Shown: piece by piece, positions 22,451-31,738 of the stretch
Numbering within the stretch: position 1 is the stretch's first letter
Layout: every line of letters begins with the position of its first letter
Assembly (NCBI RefSeq): GCF_001429545.1
Contig: NZ_LMSP01000031.1
Location: 1-33,433 of the forward strand
Source: Paenibacillus sp. Soil787
GTDB lineage: Bacteria; Bacillota; Bacilli; Paenibacillales; NBRC-103111
Length of the DNA stretch: 33,433 nucleotides
Reading direction: 5' to 3'
Translations under genes and position numbers: made by a program
Notes under the pieces: model-generated
What the model was told of the DNA's origin: nothing
Databases searched by the model: none
The model's input: only the letters and a program-made list of their open reading frames with translations

Positions 22451-23669
22451 CCAACTGGTCCATGACCATCACGGCTGCACCAATCGCCAGAGCTTCCTCA
22501 CCAAGCTGCCCTTTGCTGAAAACAACCTGATAAGCTGGGTAGTAATATGTCTTCCGAATCGCTACTTGCGTAGCGGTTTGGAAAAACAACTCCCCGCCCG
22601 CAATTAACGGCCCCCCTAAGATTACCTTCTCGGGGTGTAGAATATTTAGCAAGTTAGCTAGTCCAATGCCAAAATAAGTGGCAGCCTCCGTGATGATCTC
22701 CACAACAAGGGGATCATTTTTTTTGAGCGCGTCCATAACATGCAGGTACGTGACATGCTCGGGGTCATCAACCAAATGGGACAACACCGTAGATCGACCT
22801 TGCTTTAATGCAGTACGAGCCGCCTTCTCGATGGCATATAAAGAAGCATACGACTCCAATGCTCCGTAGTTGCCTGACGTATTACGATGCGGAATACCAT
22901 CCGTCTGAATAATCATTTGACCCACAGAGCCTTCCATATCGACAGCACCGTAAATAACCTTTCCCTCAGAAACCATGGAGGAGCGCAAACCAATTCCAGC
23001 ATGAATATAGAGCAGATGCCTAAAGCTCTGTGTACGTTGATGCCATGATTCAGCTAGGATGGCCGTGTTAGCTCCATTATCCAGCAATGCGGGAATACCT
23101 AATTCTCCCGTTAACTGCCTGCAAATCTCAACATTTCTCCATCCTTTTGCTGGAAAATAGGACGGCTCTAAGATAGTCCCTGACAAGCGATCCACAGGAC
23201 CAACCGCACCAATCCCTATCCCCAGCACGGAGGAAGAATTAATGTTATGTGTAGTTAACATCCTTTGTACTTCGTCCACGATTAGACTTATCAGTACATC
23301 AGGGGTCATCTCAGCCGTCATCGTCCAGCTCCGCGTATCCAATTTCTTCATTCCTAGATCGACAAGGACAAGTTTGGACAACGTTCTGGATATTTCCAAA
23401 CCAAATACATAAGCATAGGCCGGATTCTTTTCATATAGAATCGGCCTACGCCCTCCTGTTGAAGCACCGAAACCAGATTCAAGGATCAGTCCTTGCATCG
23501 TCAGCTCCTCCAAAAGCCGTGTCAACGTAGATACCGTCATCCCGCTTTGCTCTAACAACTCCGTTTTGGAAACCGTTGTTTGACGGCAAATTCGCTCATA
23601 GATTTCTTTCGCCTTACGATTCGGAATTCGTTCCGTTATGACATCTACGTTCAAAGAAACAGCCCCCAA
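22440..23669 (-). CDS. ROK-family transcriptional regulator (NagC/XylR-like) lacking kinase and zinc motifs
   Basis: 409 residues. N-terminal MarR-like winged helix (about 20-75: TVSKTELLEQSGMTVSTLTR, GGRRPILYEKNP). C-terminal ROK fold: VLGIGIGAVGPVDR, LLDNGANTAILAE, LLYIHAGIGLRSS, VILGGPLIAGG. The usual catalytic Asp of DNDAN is Gly here (DNGAN), and the usual zinc-binding CxCGxxGCxE is NTSGNYGALE, with no Cys. So a sugar-kinase role is unlikely and the fold has been kept for ligand sensing. The TTG at 23669 lacks a good ribosome binding site; TTG at 23654 has GGGGG 7 nt upstream and may be the true start. Target sugar genes are not adjacent. Confidence 0.85.
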   Translation of the reverse strand: MGAVSLNVDVITERIPNRKAKEIYERICRQTTVSKTELLEQSGMTVSTLTRLLEELTMQGLILESGFGASTGGRRPILYEKNPAYAYVFGLEISRTLSKLVLVDLGMKKLDTRSWTMTAEMTPDVLISLIVDEVQRMLTTHNINSSSVLGIGIGAVGPVDRLSGTILEPSYFPAKGWRNVEICRQLTGELGIPALLDNGANTAILAESWHQRTQSFRHLLYIHAGIGLRSSMVSEGKVIYGAVDMEGSVGQMIIQTDGIPHRNTSGNYGALESYASLYAIEKAARTALKQGRSTVLSHLVDDPEHVTYLHVMDALKKNDPLVVEIITEAATYFGIGLANLLNILHPEKVILGGPLIAGGELFFQTATQVAIRKTYYYPAYQVVFSKGQLGEEALAIGAAVMVMDQLVRL

Positions 23670-23728
23670 TGATAATCTTTCTCATATATTTCGCCATTGA
23701 GAAGCCAAAATCCTTCCTTGTCTTCCCT

Positions 23729-24538
23729 TTATTCCTTCGATCCAATCATAAGGGTATAGCCCATATAGGAATGATATTTATTGACGAGCTCATCGTATTT
23801 CGCTGTGATTTGCCAAATCCGCGGATCCATAAATGACTGCTTATCAGACAAGTGAACAGGATCTGGATGCTGAACTTGATCCTCGAACATCGTAAGCGGG
23901 AAAGAATGAATCCCTGAGAAGTCCACGGGTCCAAACCTGCCCTTTTCTAACAGCTCCCGCCATTCATCCATACTATATATTTTACTTACCCCATAGAAGC
24001 TGCACAGCGCCCGATGAACACCAGGTGACATCTCTTTGATTCGGATGACTTCTCGATCATACAGCTTACCATCGGATCTAAGTACCCTATAATACTCGGA
24101 TACAGCTTTCTGAGCATCAGCAAAATTCGTCACTGACTCCACCATCACAACATCAAAAGTATGATCTTCAAAGGGTAATTGGCATACATCACCAACTATG
24201 AATTGTACCTGTACCCCCTGCTTCTCAGCTCTTATGATCGCTTTCGCAATCATTTCCGGACGAATATCGACGGCAGTTACTTCGCATCCTTGCTCGGCCA
24301 AGTAACATGCCGTTCTTCCTGTCCCGCATCCGACCTCTAGCACACGCTTCCCTTTCTCAATGGGATACTTCTTCAATTGCTCAATCGTCTCTCCGAACCC
24401 CCCGGGATGCGCATTACCCACTCCTAATTTGGCTAACATATCTAAGTACTCGATAGCACTTACACCTCCACAATGGCATATCATTCTCTTTTCTACCATA
24501 TGGGGGGCTGCTGCCTCTTGTTCAGATTCTTGAATCAT
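23729..24538 (-). CDS. Class I SAM-dependent methyltransferase
   Basis: 269 residues. Rossmann motifs: VLEVGCGTGRTACYL (I), VTAVDIRPEMI (II), GDVCQLPFEDHTFDVV (III/IV), EYYRVLRSDGKLYDREV (post-I). The motifs are those of a small-molecule methyltransferase of the UbiE/ArsM superfamily. The N-terminus has CHCGGVSAIEYLDML, with two Cys and a His, an unusual start that might bind metal. No clear ribosome binding site precedes the ATG at 24538, so the start may be further in (for example near MICHCGG). No neighbouring pathway gene reveals the substrate. Confidence 0.82.
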   Translation of the reverse strand: MIQESEQEAAAPHMVEKRMICHCGGVSAIEYLDMLAKLGVGNAHPGGFGETIEQLKKYPIEKGKRVLEVGCGTGRTACYLAEQGCEVTAVDIRPEMIAKAIIRAEKQGVQVQFIVGDVCQLPFEDHTFDVVMVESVTNFADAQKAVSEYYRVLRSDGKLYDREVIRIKEMSPGVHRALCSFYGVSKIYSMDEWRELLEKGRFGPVDFSGIHSFPLTMFEDQVQHPDPVHLSDKQSFMDPRIWQITAKYDELVNKYHSYMGYTLMIGSKE

Positions 24539-24687
24539 TTTTGGAAAAAAGGCGCTCGCCTAAAAGCGCAGGTTTTCAACTTCTTTAGGCTAATTACCCA
24601 ATCAATTCATTATATCTCTCCATAGGATAGTATTGTCTCTCATCCGATTTCGCAGAGAGCCATTCCTTTAGATGGGGGGTGACATAA

Positions 24688-24801
24688 ATGGGTGTTGCTG
24701 CTGGTGCTGGTGTTGGATACGGTGGTGGTTATAGTTCCTCTGCTGTTGTTCTCGTATTGTTCATATTGCTTGTAATCGTAACTATGACTTTCGTTTGGTA
24801 A
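24688..24801 (+). CDS. YjcZ-like small hydrophobic sporulation protein
   Basis: 37 residues with a Gly/Ala/Ser/Tyr-rich start (GVAAGAGVGYGGGYSSSAV) followed by one membrane helix (VLVLFILLVIVTMTFVW). This matches the YjcZ family of tiny proteins found in spore formers, often in several copies. GGGGGGTG precedes the ATG by about 8 nt. It stands alone on the plus strand between two minus-strand units. Probably expressed in sporulation (family knowledge). Confidence 0.85.
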   Translation: MGVAAGAGVGYGGGYSSSAVVLVLFILLVIVTMTFVW

Positions 24802-24832
24802 TCATGAATCATTAGGGATATTGCAAAAAAAT

Positions 24833-24865
24833 AAGGAGCTTCGGTTCATTTGAACCGAGCTCCTT
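24833..24865 (-). terminator. Terminator of the ABC transporter operon
   Basis: Near-perfect hairpin AAGGAGCT-CGGTTC/GAACCG-GCTCCTT with loop ATTT, preceded by an A-run that gives a T-run on the minus strand. It may also end the YjcZ-like gene. Confidence 0.88.
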
Positions 24866-24907
24866 CTACATGTACAGACAGGTTTGATGCCATTCTCACG
24901 CAGTAAC

Positions 24908-26428
24908 TTATTTTTTGTTTGCTGCCAAGAAAGCATCGAATTGTTTTTGTTTTTCTGCAATAATCTTATCGACGCCAGCTGCTTTTTGTTTCGCCAAATA
25001 TTCGGCGATAGCCGGTTCCGGTTCAACAGAACCCGTGCGGATTGCCGCCTCATATTGCTTGCTGATGTTGACGACGGCGGCGATTTCGCTCTTCACCGGT
25101 TCCGCATCGAAGGAGAAGCCGAGTCCCTGAGATTTCACGCCTTTGGAGTTGAACTCCTTGAACAAGTCCCATTTCTTCGGATCTTCGTTAGCCATCAAGT
25201 AGTTCAAGAACTGGTTGCCGAGCTCCCACTGTGCGCCCGGGTTGTAAGGATGGTTTTTGGGATCGATGCCCGGCGCCACGTCGATGACATTTTCCGATTT
25301 TTTAACGTAATGCTTGCCCTCAATGCCGAAGTTGATCAAGTTGTTCAAGTATTTATCGCTGTGGAGCAAACCGATGACTTGCATCGCTTTATCCGGATTT
25401 TTGGAGGATTTGGAAATGGCCAGCATCGCCCCGGAAGCGTCGCCTGTCGTAATGGTAGGCACCGTCAAATCGATTTGTCCGATCTTGTAGCCGAGATAGC
25501 TTTCCACTTCCGCAGCTTTGCCCGGCTTCAGGCCCTCCGCCCACATAAATGCTTTACCGGCTTTGGGCAGATCCGCTCCGGTCGTGGCCGCATCCTTATT
25601 GATATAACCGGCCTTGAACCAAGCCCGTGTAAGCTTCATGATATCCAGATACTCGGGAGTTTCCAACTGGTTCAGAACCTTCGTGGATTTACCGACTTTA
25701 CTGATAACGCCCGGTATCGATCCGTCGCCCAAAGAATCCCAATCCAAAGCGTCAAACACGCCGTTGCCTGTGGCGCTCATCGCGAAAGGAGTAATGCCGG
25801 GTTCATTTTCTTTAATGACTTTGAGCATTTGCTCCAGATCCGCCCACGTTTTTACTTTGGACACATCCATTTGATATTTTTCAGCCAAATCCTTACGGTA
25901 CACGACGCCGCGCATCGCGGCCAATTCTTTGTTCGTCGGAATGCCATAGTTTTTGCCGTTAATTTTCGAGCCTTCGAAGAAAGCGGGATCAAGCTCTTTC
26001 TTAAGATCCGGAGCGTCCTTGTCGATCAGCGGGCCCAGCTCCAGGAAAGCGCCCTTCGCTACGTTGATCGCATATCTTTGCCATGCAGCTGTGAAAATAA
26101 TATCGGATGGTTCTCCAGAGGCGATCATCAAGTTTAATTTATTATCCCATTGTCCCCAGTCTACAGCATTAATTTTGAGGGTAACATTCAGTTTATCCTT
26201 TAAATATTTGTTGGCCTCGGCTTCAACCAACGCAACATCCTTCTGAGGCGTTCCAGGAAACATAAGCTGTATTTCAACCGTTGGTTCATTTGATTTTGGT
26301 GCTGTTGTTGCTGCGGCAGATGCTGCCGGCGCTGGCGTAGAAGTCGAGCTTGCTTTCCCGCAACCCGCGGCTACCATACTAAGTGCTAACAAAGAAATCA
26401 TACTTATAGAACCTAAATTCTTTTTCAC
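24908..26428 (-). CDS. Extracellular solute-binding lipoprotein of a carbohydrate ABC importer (LplA-like)
   Basis: 506 residues. Lipoprotein signal with lipobox MVAAGC (Cys near 23), then a low-complexity Ser/Ala/Pro/Thr linker to about residue 50, then a family-1 substrate-binding fold (EIQLMFPGTPQ; WGQWDNKLNLMIASGEPSDI; YGIPTNKELAAMRGVVYRKD). Size and context match LplA/YtcQ-type proteins for oligosaccharides. The start is GTG at 26426-26428 with GGGAGG 8 nt upstream. Codon third positions are visibly GC-rich in about 25000-26080 but not at the 5' end, suggesting mosaic origin. First partner of the two permeases downstream of YesMN. Confidence 0.93.
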   Translation of the reverse strand: MKKNLGSISMISLLALSMVAAGCGKASSTSTPAPAASAAATTAPKSNEPTVEIQLMFPGTPQKDVALVEAEANKYLKDKLNVTLKINAVDWGQWDNKLNLMIASGEPSDIIFTAAWQRYAINVAKGAFLELGPLIDKDAPDLKKELDPAFFEGSKINGKNYGIPTNKELAAMRGVVYRKDLAEKYQMDVSKVKTWADLEQMLKVIKENEPGITPFAMSATGNGVFDALDWDSLGDGSIPGVISKVGKSTKVLNQLETPEYLDIMKLTRAWFKAGYINKDAATTGADLPKAGKAFMWAEGLKPGKAAEVESYLGYKIGQIDLTVPTITTGDASGAMLAISKSSKNPDKAMQVIGLLHSDKYLNNLINFGIEGKHYVKKSENVIDVAPGIDPKNHPYNPGAQWELGNQFLNYLMANEDPKKWDLFKEFNSKGVKSQGLGFSFDAEPVKSEIAAVVNISKQYEAAIRTGSVEPEPAIAEYLAKQKAAGVDKIIAEKQKQFDAFLAANKK

Positions 26429-26479
26429 AAATAAACCCTCCCAATTTTTTTGTATATACTAAACCGGTGTTATCCGGGA

Positions 26480-27370
26480 TTAGCCTTTTACAGCACCAAT
26501 AGTGAGTCCTTTGACAAAATATTTTTGGAAGAACGGATAAGCGAATATGATAGGTCCCATGCCAACAACGGCCATTGCCATCCGCAGTGTCTGCGAAGGG
26601 AGATTAACAACTGCACCCATTTTCGATAATTGGCTGGCAGCGTTCTCATTCGTGGTTAAATATTGAATGTTTAGCAGCGTTTTATACATCAAATACTGTA
26701 AACTAATTCCGTTGCCTTTTGTGATAAAGATCAAGCTTAGGAACCAGTCATTCCAGTAGTTCAAAGTATTAAATAATCCGATTGTTGCGAGCACCGGAAG
26801 TGATAAAGGAAGGATAATTTTATAAAATATCTTCACTTCACTCGCGCCGTCAATGGTTGCGGATTCAATGATAGAGTCAGGGATGGTCGTTTGAAAAAAT
26901 GTCCGCATGATAATCACAAAAAATGGCTGAAGGAACAAAGGTATAATAAGTGACCAAACCGAATCCTTAAGATGCAATAAATTCACATATACCAAATACC
27001 AAGGAACCAGACCGCCATTAAAGATCATTGTTAAAAATATGAACAGTGCAAATTTATTCCGATGCCGGAGCTCCCTTCTAGATAAAGGATACGCATAAAG
27101 TGCGATTAGCAGCAGGCTAAGCAAAGTTCCTACAACGGTTACAAATATCGTGACCCCATAAGCGGTAATAATTTGAGATAATTGATTAAAAAGAAAGCCG
27201 TATGCATCTAGACTGAACTTCTCCGGAAAGAATTTAAACCCGTTCGCAACCACCGTATTCTCATCCGAGAAAGAAATACTAATGACTAATAGTACTGGAA
27301 GTAGACAAGCTAAGGATAGACAGATAAAAAACAGATGCAGTAATAACTGCGATAATTTATATGTTGCCAT
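26480..27370 (-). CDS. Carbohydrate ABC transporter permease (LplC/MalG-like)
   Basis: 296 residues with six membrane helices. The EAA loop that contacts the ATPase is ESATIDGASEVKIFYKIILP (about 180-200). The C-terminal KGLTIGAVKG is typical of the LplC/YtcP family. GGGAGG precedes the ATG. It lies between the other permease (27405-28382) and the binding protein in one minus-strand operon. No ATPase gene is present in the window; such transporters commonly share MsmX (family knowledge). Confidence 0.93.
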   Translation of the reverse strand: MATYKLSQLLLHLFFICLSLACLLPVLLVISISFSDENTVVANGFKFFPEKFSLDAYGFLFNQLSQIITAYGVTIFVTVVGTLLSLLLIALYAYPLSRRELRHRNKFALFIFLTMIFNGGLVPWYLVYVNLLHLKDSVWSLIIPLFLQPFFVIIMRTFFQTTIPDSIIESATIDGASEVKIFYKIILPLSLPVLATIGLFNTLNYWNDWFLSLIFITKGNGISLQYLMYKTLLNIQYLTTNENAASQLSKMGAVVNLPSQTLRMAMAVVGMGPIIFAYPFFQKYFVKGLTIGAVKG

Positions 27371-27404
27371 TGTGATCCTCCCTAAAAGTTACCGCTTAAT
27401 TGCT

Positions 27405-28382
27405 CTAGAACAGTGCGTTCTCCCGGCTAAATTTTCTCACGAGAACGTTCGTTGTGAATACTAGAATCATTCCGACAACAGCTTGATAAAGCCCCGCAGC
27501 AGAGGACATCCCGATATCACCATTCGTTTGGAACGTTCTATAAACATAAGTGTCAATAACGTTTGTTGTTGGGAAAATCGATCCTGAATTTAATGGGACT
27601 TGGAAGAAAAGACCGAAATCCGAATAGAAAATTCTACCGATAGCAAGCAAAGTTGTTATGATAATGATCGGATATAATAATGGAATCGTTATATAGCGTA
27701 CTTGATGCCACCTTGTAGCCCCATCGATTGTTGCGGCTTCATAGTAATCACTGTCAAAACCGATAATCGCAGCGAGATAGATGAGTGAAAAATACCCTAT
27801 GCTTTTCCATGTATTCACAAGAGGAAGTATATAAGGCCAGTATTTGTTTTCCGTATACCAATCGATTTGTTCAATTCCTAGTGGAGTCAAGATCGATTTA
27901 TTGATAAATCCATTTTCCACCCCTAAGAACGCAAGAACGATATAACTAACAATAACCATCGATAAGAAGTACGGTAAGAAAATAATCGATTGATACATTT
28001 TCCCTGCCATTCGACTTTTTATTTCATTAAACAAAATAGCAAGACCTACACCGAACACAAGATTTAAAACAATAAACAATGCGTTATAAAGCAGTGTATT
28101 ACGGGTAATAACCCAAGCATCCGAGGTACTGAATAGAAACTTGAAATTTGTCCAACCCACCCAGGGGCTATGCAGTATTCCATCGGTATAATTCACGTTT
28201 TTGAAAGCAATAATTACGCCAAACATCGGGAAGTAATTGTTGATGAGCAGAAATATTACACCTGGCATAAACATAAGATAAAGCGCTTTATATTGTAAAA
28301 TATGTCGAAAAGCATCGTTCTTTTTTCGTATACTTCGTTTTTCAATTTTAGCAGGTACAGTTATACTAGCCTCCTGGTTCAT
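27405..28382 (-). CDS. Carbohydrate ABC transporter permease (LplB-like)
   Basis: 325 residues from ATG 28382 (MNQEASITV), chosen for AGGAGG 9 nt upstream; the longer frame from 28451 has no ribosome binding site. Six helices after a short cytoplasmic tail; EAA loop YEAATIDGATRWHQVRYITI. The LplB/YteP-type ending FSRENALF is present. First gene of the importer operon: 34 bp before the MalG-like permease. A TATAAT at 28438-28443 (minus strand) may be its -10, without a good -35, which fits activation by an AraC-type regulator. Confidence 0.92.
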   Translation of the reverse strand: MNQEASITVPAKIEKRSIRKKNDAFRHILQYKALYLMFMPGVIFLLINNYFPMFGVIIAFKNVNYTDGILHSPWVGWTNFKFLFSTSDAWVITRNTLLYNALFIVLNLVFGVGLAILFNEIKSRMAGKMYQSIIFLPYFLSMVIVSYIVLAFLGVENGFINKSILTPLGIEQIDWYTENKYWPYILPLVNTWKSIGYFSLIYLAAIIGFDSDYYEAATIDGATRWHQVRYITIPLLYPIIIITTLLAIGRIFYSDFGLFFQVPLNSGSIFPTTNVIDTYVYRTFQTNGDIGMSSAAGLYQAVVGMILVFTTNVLVRKFSRENALF

Positions 28383-28437
28383 GTGAAAAAACCTCCTATT
28401 GTCCGGCAAGCTTAAACATCTTGCTTCTTCTAATACT

Positions 28438-28443
28438 ATTATA
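28438..28443 (-). promoter_or_regulatory. Candidate -10 of the ABC importer operon
   Basis: TATAAT on the minus strand, about 55 bp before the permease start. At 17-bp spacing the -35 reads TAGAGC, a poor match, so activation by the YesN-like regulator is plausible. Confidence 0.4.
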
Positions 28444-28510
28444 GGGTGCATGATCTATCTGCTCTACTGGTAAAAGTGACTTATCAACTTGTGTTATTGT
28501 GACATAAATT

Positions 28511-28545
28511 AAAAAACTCTTTGGCAATAAAACCAAGAGTTTTTC
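28511..28545 (-). terminator. Terminator after the YesN-like regulator
   Basis: AAAAACTCTTTGG pairs with CCAAGAGTTTTT around a short A-rich loop, with A- and T-runs on the two sides; it separates yesMN from the importer operon. Confidence 0.85.
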
Positions 28546-28560
28546 CTTTTTATTGATTAT

Positions 28561-29853
28561 TCATGATTTACTCTTTCGAAATTCCTGTGGAGTTAATCCG
28601 ACATATCTTTTAAACATTTTAGTAAAATGAGGGATATCACCATAGCCAACCAAAGAGGAAATATCGCTGATTTTAATATTCGTGGAGACCAAAAGTAACT
28701 TTGCTTTGTGCATTCTTTTCTCCAGAATGTAGTCCGTTAACGAAGTGTTTGTTTCTTTTCGAAACAACCGGGATAAATAAGCCGAATTAAAGTGTACATA
28801 CTCAGCAATTTGCTCTCTACTAAGTTCATCCTGCAAATGCTCATCTATATAATCGTATATTTTTTGGATGACGGATGCTTGCTCTCTATCTTCTACTTGT
28901 ATGATGTCTGTTCCTAGTGTCACAATGCGCTGAGACCACTGATTAAATTGCGCTAACACTTTGTTGGATTGGGTGACATTGCTGCGTTCCATTTCCAGAA
29001 GCGATACATATGTTTTGAGCAGATTAGGGAACGTTGAGACTGTGCCGACGTAGCAGGACAAATTACAATAAAAGTATTGATTGCATGCCGATAAGTAGCT
29101 TTCGCACCGACGCGTGAGTTCCTCTACATCCATACTTTCGCCTTGTTTTTCATATAGTATAATGATATTATGGCCTCTTCGATCTTGAATGACGCAACCC
29201 TGATCTCCTTTTACAATTAACTCGGATGCTGCATTTCGCAGCGCATACTCCAGAATTTCCTCTTCACGTACGGTCAACTCCTTTTGCCACAATTCTACAC
29301 TTATTAAAATAGGCAGTATTGAAAATTGAGATGAAATATTCATTTGATATTTTGTAATAAGCTGTTCAAATTGTGTTTCCGAAGCAATTCGATTTGCAAA
29401 AAATTCCTGCCAAAATCTTTCCTCCATAAGAGGTTTTTGTGATTCAAACAATGACGAATATTTCTTATAAGTCCGATCTATAATAAGCTTTTGTACGACA
29501 CGGCTAACGGCAGCCTTTAATTCTTCATAATCAACAGGCTTCAACAAATAAGCAAAACTATCTAGGTGAATCGCTCTGCGTGCATAATTAAAGTCAGCAT
29601 GTCCTGTGACAAAAATCGTTTCTGTTTGGGGATAATGTTCTTTAATCCATTCTAATAGTTCTAAGCCATTGCATGAAGGCATTTCTATGTCACAAATTAC
29701 GATATCTATTGCGGATAAAGCAAACCGCTCTTTGGCCTCCTCTGCATCAAAAGCTTCAAACACTTTTGAAATGTCCATTTCTGACCAATCAATGCCTTGA
29801 GTGATACCTTTGACCGCATATAATTCATCATCCACCACCAACAAGTTATACAT
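28561..29853 (-). CDS. yesN: YesN-like response regulator with AraC-type DNA-binding domain
   Basis: 430 residues from ATG 29853 (MYNLLVVDDE), chosen for GGAGG 6 nt upstream. Receiver with D8-D9 and phospho-acceptor D55 (IVICDIEMPSCNG), Lys in FAYLLKPVDYEEL; a long middle region (about 130-320) typical of YesN; and two AraC helix-turn-helices at the C-terminus (LSREQIAEYVHFNSAYLSRL; IKISDISSLVGYGDIPHFTK). Its start overlaps the end of the kinase gene by 8 bp. Likely activates the adjacent sugar-importer operon when the kinase senses its substrate (inference from many Firmicute examples). Confidence 0.9.
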   Translation of the reverse strand: MYNLLVVDDELYAVKGITQGIDWSEMDISKVFEAFDAEEAKERFALSAIDIVICDIEMPSCNGLELLEWIKEHYPQTETIFVTGHADFNYARRAIHLDSFAYLLKPVDYEELKAAVSRVVQKLIIDRTYKKYSSLFESQKPLMEERFWQEFFANRIASETQFEQLITKYQMNISSQFSILPILISVELWQKELTVREEEILEYALRNAASELIVKGDQGCVIQDRRGHNIIILYEKQGESMDVEELTRRCESYLSACNQYFYCNLSCYVGTVSTFPNLLKTYVSLLEMERSNVTQSNKVLAQFNQWSQRIVTLGTDIIQVEDREQASVIQKIYDYIDEHLQDELSREQIAEYVHFNSAYLSRLFRKETNTSLTDYILEKRMHKAKLLLVSTNIKISDISSLVGYGDIPHFTKMFKRYVGLTPQEFRKSKS

Positions 29854-31600
29854 CTTCATCCTCCGCATTAATCGAATAACTCATTGGAATACTTAATTTA
29901 ACTTCGGCACCTCTAACTTTGCCATTGTTAAACGACAATTTTGCTTTTCCGTTATATCTGATACGCTGCCTTTTTATTACATTTTGGATGCCTAAATGGC
30001 CTTCTGCAAATAACTCATCTTCGTAAAAGCCTACTTGCAGCTTCTCCAACAAAGGCTCAGGAAATCCGACTCCGCTATCGCTGACTTCTATCCATAAGAA
30101 ATCATCCGGAGCTTGTTCATCCTCAGTAACAATAATTCGAACCGTAAACAGCTCTCTTCGATCTGCAAATCCATGAATGATGCTATTCTCAACAAACGTT
30201 TGAATCGTCAAAGGCAGGATATCACATTTACGATATCGATCCGGCAGTTCAATCTCATAAACGAGTTGGTTAGGAAACCGCAGCTTCTGTATCTCCAAAT
30301 AATTCTGAGTATGTCTAATTTCTGCTTCCAGTGTCACGACTCCTTGGTTATTCTGTGTAATAAAACGAAAGTATTCAGCTAAATGCTGTGTCATCTTTTG
30401 GATCAAAGCATATTCCTTAATAGCCGCTAAACTATAAATAATATTCAGTGAATTCAAATAAAAATGTGGTCGGATTTGTACCTGCAGCAGTCCAAATTCA
30501 GCCTCTTGCGTACGAATTTTCTCCTCATAAACATCTATTTTCAACTTTGAAATTTCTGTAACCATATTGTTAAACGTACCTATCAAAAAAGAAAATTCAC
30601 TCGAGTGATCTTCATTCAATCGAATGTTTAAATCGCCTCGCATAATACGTTTCATCCCAAGCATCAATGTATTCATTGGCTTCAATAAGACACTACGCAG
30701 AAAGTATAAGTAAAAAAGCAAAATCAATATTCCGCCTAAAGGGATGAAATATACCGCTAACTGAAAAAAGGGGAGATGCTTCAGCATATTCCCTTCGGGA
30801 ATCATTACTGTATATTGGATGTCTGCAATTTCAGAAGAAACACCGATAAGCAGATATTTACCCTTATCTCTCGGATCGGAAACCATTTTGTACGTATTCT
30901 TAAGGTTTGGTGCTGCATCAACAGCTGCCTTCAGCTTCGAATCTTCAAGTATCGTCCCCGAAGCAACAGCCCCATTCTTAGAAAGTATGACTGCTCCGCC
31001 AGTTGTCCCCATGTCCAAAAACTTCAAAGAAGCAACTAAACTATCTGTGTTAACGATCGCGCCAGAGATCATATTATTTGTAAGGCGAGTAATTTTCATT
31101 AAGACCGTTCGATTCTCAAATTGAATGACCTGCCATACCGGCGTGTCCCTATCTTTCTGATTCACTAGCTCTATCGGAACTCTTTCCGTAATGAGTCGCT
31201 CCTGTTGATAATAGTCTTGCTTGGTTACAATAGTCGTGTCCTTGGTCTCTACATTAAAAAGAAATAGGGTATCCATCAGAAAAAATTTATTGAGGTCTGT
31301 TTGGAAACGATTCAGTACTCGTCTTTTAGTAAATAAATAATCATCCGTACCGTATTTAAGATCATTAAGTTGATTAATGTCAACTTCATTGTTCCATAAA
31401 TCATAAAGATAAGTATTCGTTTCAAGAAACAATTGATCGATTTGCTTTACATGCTGTGCAAGTAAGTTACTGTTCGTTTTAGAAACTTGCGCTCGCACGA
31501 CATTTGTTGCATACATATTATTAAATACTAGAAAAAAAACAAGCGGGATAATGATGATTAGAAAGCCAGCAACGAATTTGAAGCGCAAGGAATTTCTCAT
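29846..31600 (-). CDS. yesM: YesM-like sensor histidine kinase
   Basis: 584 residues from ATG 31600 (MRNSLRFKF), chosen for AAGGAGG 6 nt upstream. A helix at about 10-30, a large extracellular dCache-type domain (about 35-275), a second helix at about 280-305, HAMP (KPMNTLMLGMKRIMRGDLNI), then the His_kinase domain with QIRPHFYLNSLNII (His near 375) and an HATPase (TFVENSIIHGF; SDSGVGFPEP; LGIQNVIKR). This is the YesM/LytS-type layout. The gene begins about 140 bp after the tRNA terminator and overlaps the regulator gene, giving a tight two-component operon. Confidence 0.92.
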   Translation of the reverse strand: MRNSLRFKFVAGFLIIIIPLVFFLVFNNMYATNVVRAQVSKTNSNLLAQHVKQIDQLFLETNTYLYDLWNNEVDINQLNDLKYGTDDYLFTKRRVLNRFQTDLNKFFLMDTLFLFNVETKDTTIVTKQDYYQQERLITERVPIELVNQKDRDTPVWQVIQFENRTVLMKITRLTNNMISGAIVNTDSLVASLKFLDMGTTGGAVILSKNGAVASGTILEDSKLKAAVDAAPNLKNTYKMVSDPRDKGKYLLIGVSSEIADIQYTVMIPEGNMLKHLPFFQLAVYFIPLGGILILLFYLYFLRSVLLKPMNTLMLGMKRIMRGDLNIRLNEDHSSEFSFLIGTFNNMVTEISKLKIDVYEEKIRTQEAEFGLLQVQIRPHFYLNSLNIIYSLAAIKEYALIQKMTQHLAEYFRFITQNNQGVVTLEAEIRHTQNYLEIQKLRFPNQLVYEIELPDRYRKCDILPLTIQTFVENSIIHGFADRRELFTVRIIVTEDEQAPDDFLWIEVSDSGVGFPEPLLEKLQVGFYEDELFAEGHLGIQNVIKRQRIRYNGKAKLSFNNGKVRGAEVKLSIPMSYSINAEDEDV

Positions 31601-31692
31601 ATCCATCCTCCTTTCAGGCAACTACACATTACTCTCGTATTTCTCGGATTTGAATCGGATCAAACATTAAATTTTATAACGAGGCAATACAA

Positions 31693-31730
31693 AAATAGGA
31701 CATGAAATCAAATGATTTCATGTCCTATTT
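31693..31730 (-). terminator. Terminator of the rRNA-tRNA operon
   Basis: A perfect 17-bp stem (AATAGGACATGAAATCA and its complement) with a 2-4 nt loop, T-run on the minus strand. It is directly behind the last tRNA. Confidence 0.92.
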
Positions 31731-31738
31731 TTTCTCCA

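Noticed and set aside
24884..26137. 417-residue plus-strand frame antisense to the binding-protein gene
   Set aside because: Long antisense frame produced by GC-rich third positions of the real gene; translation shows no known domain, while the opposite strand has lipobox and fold motifs.
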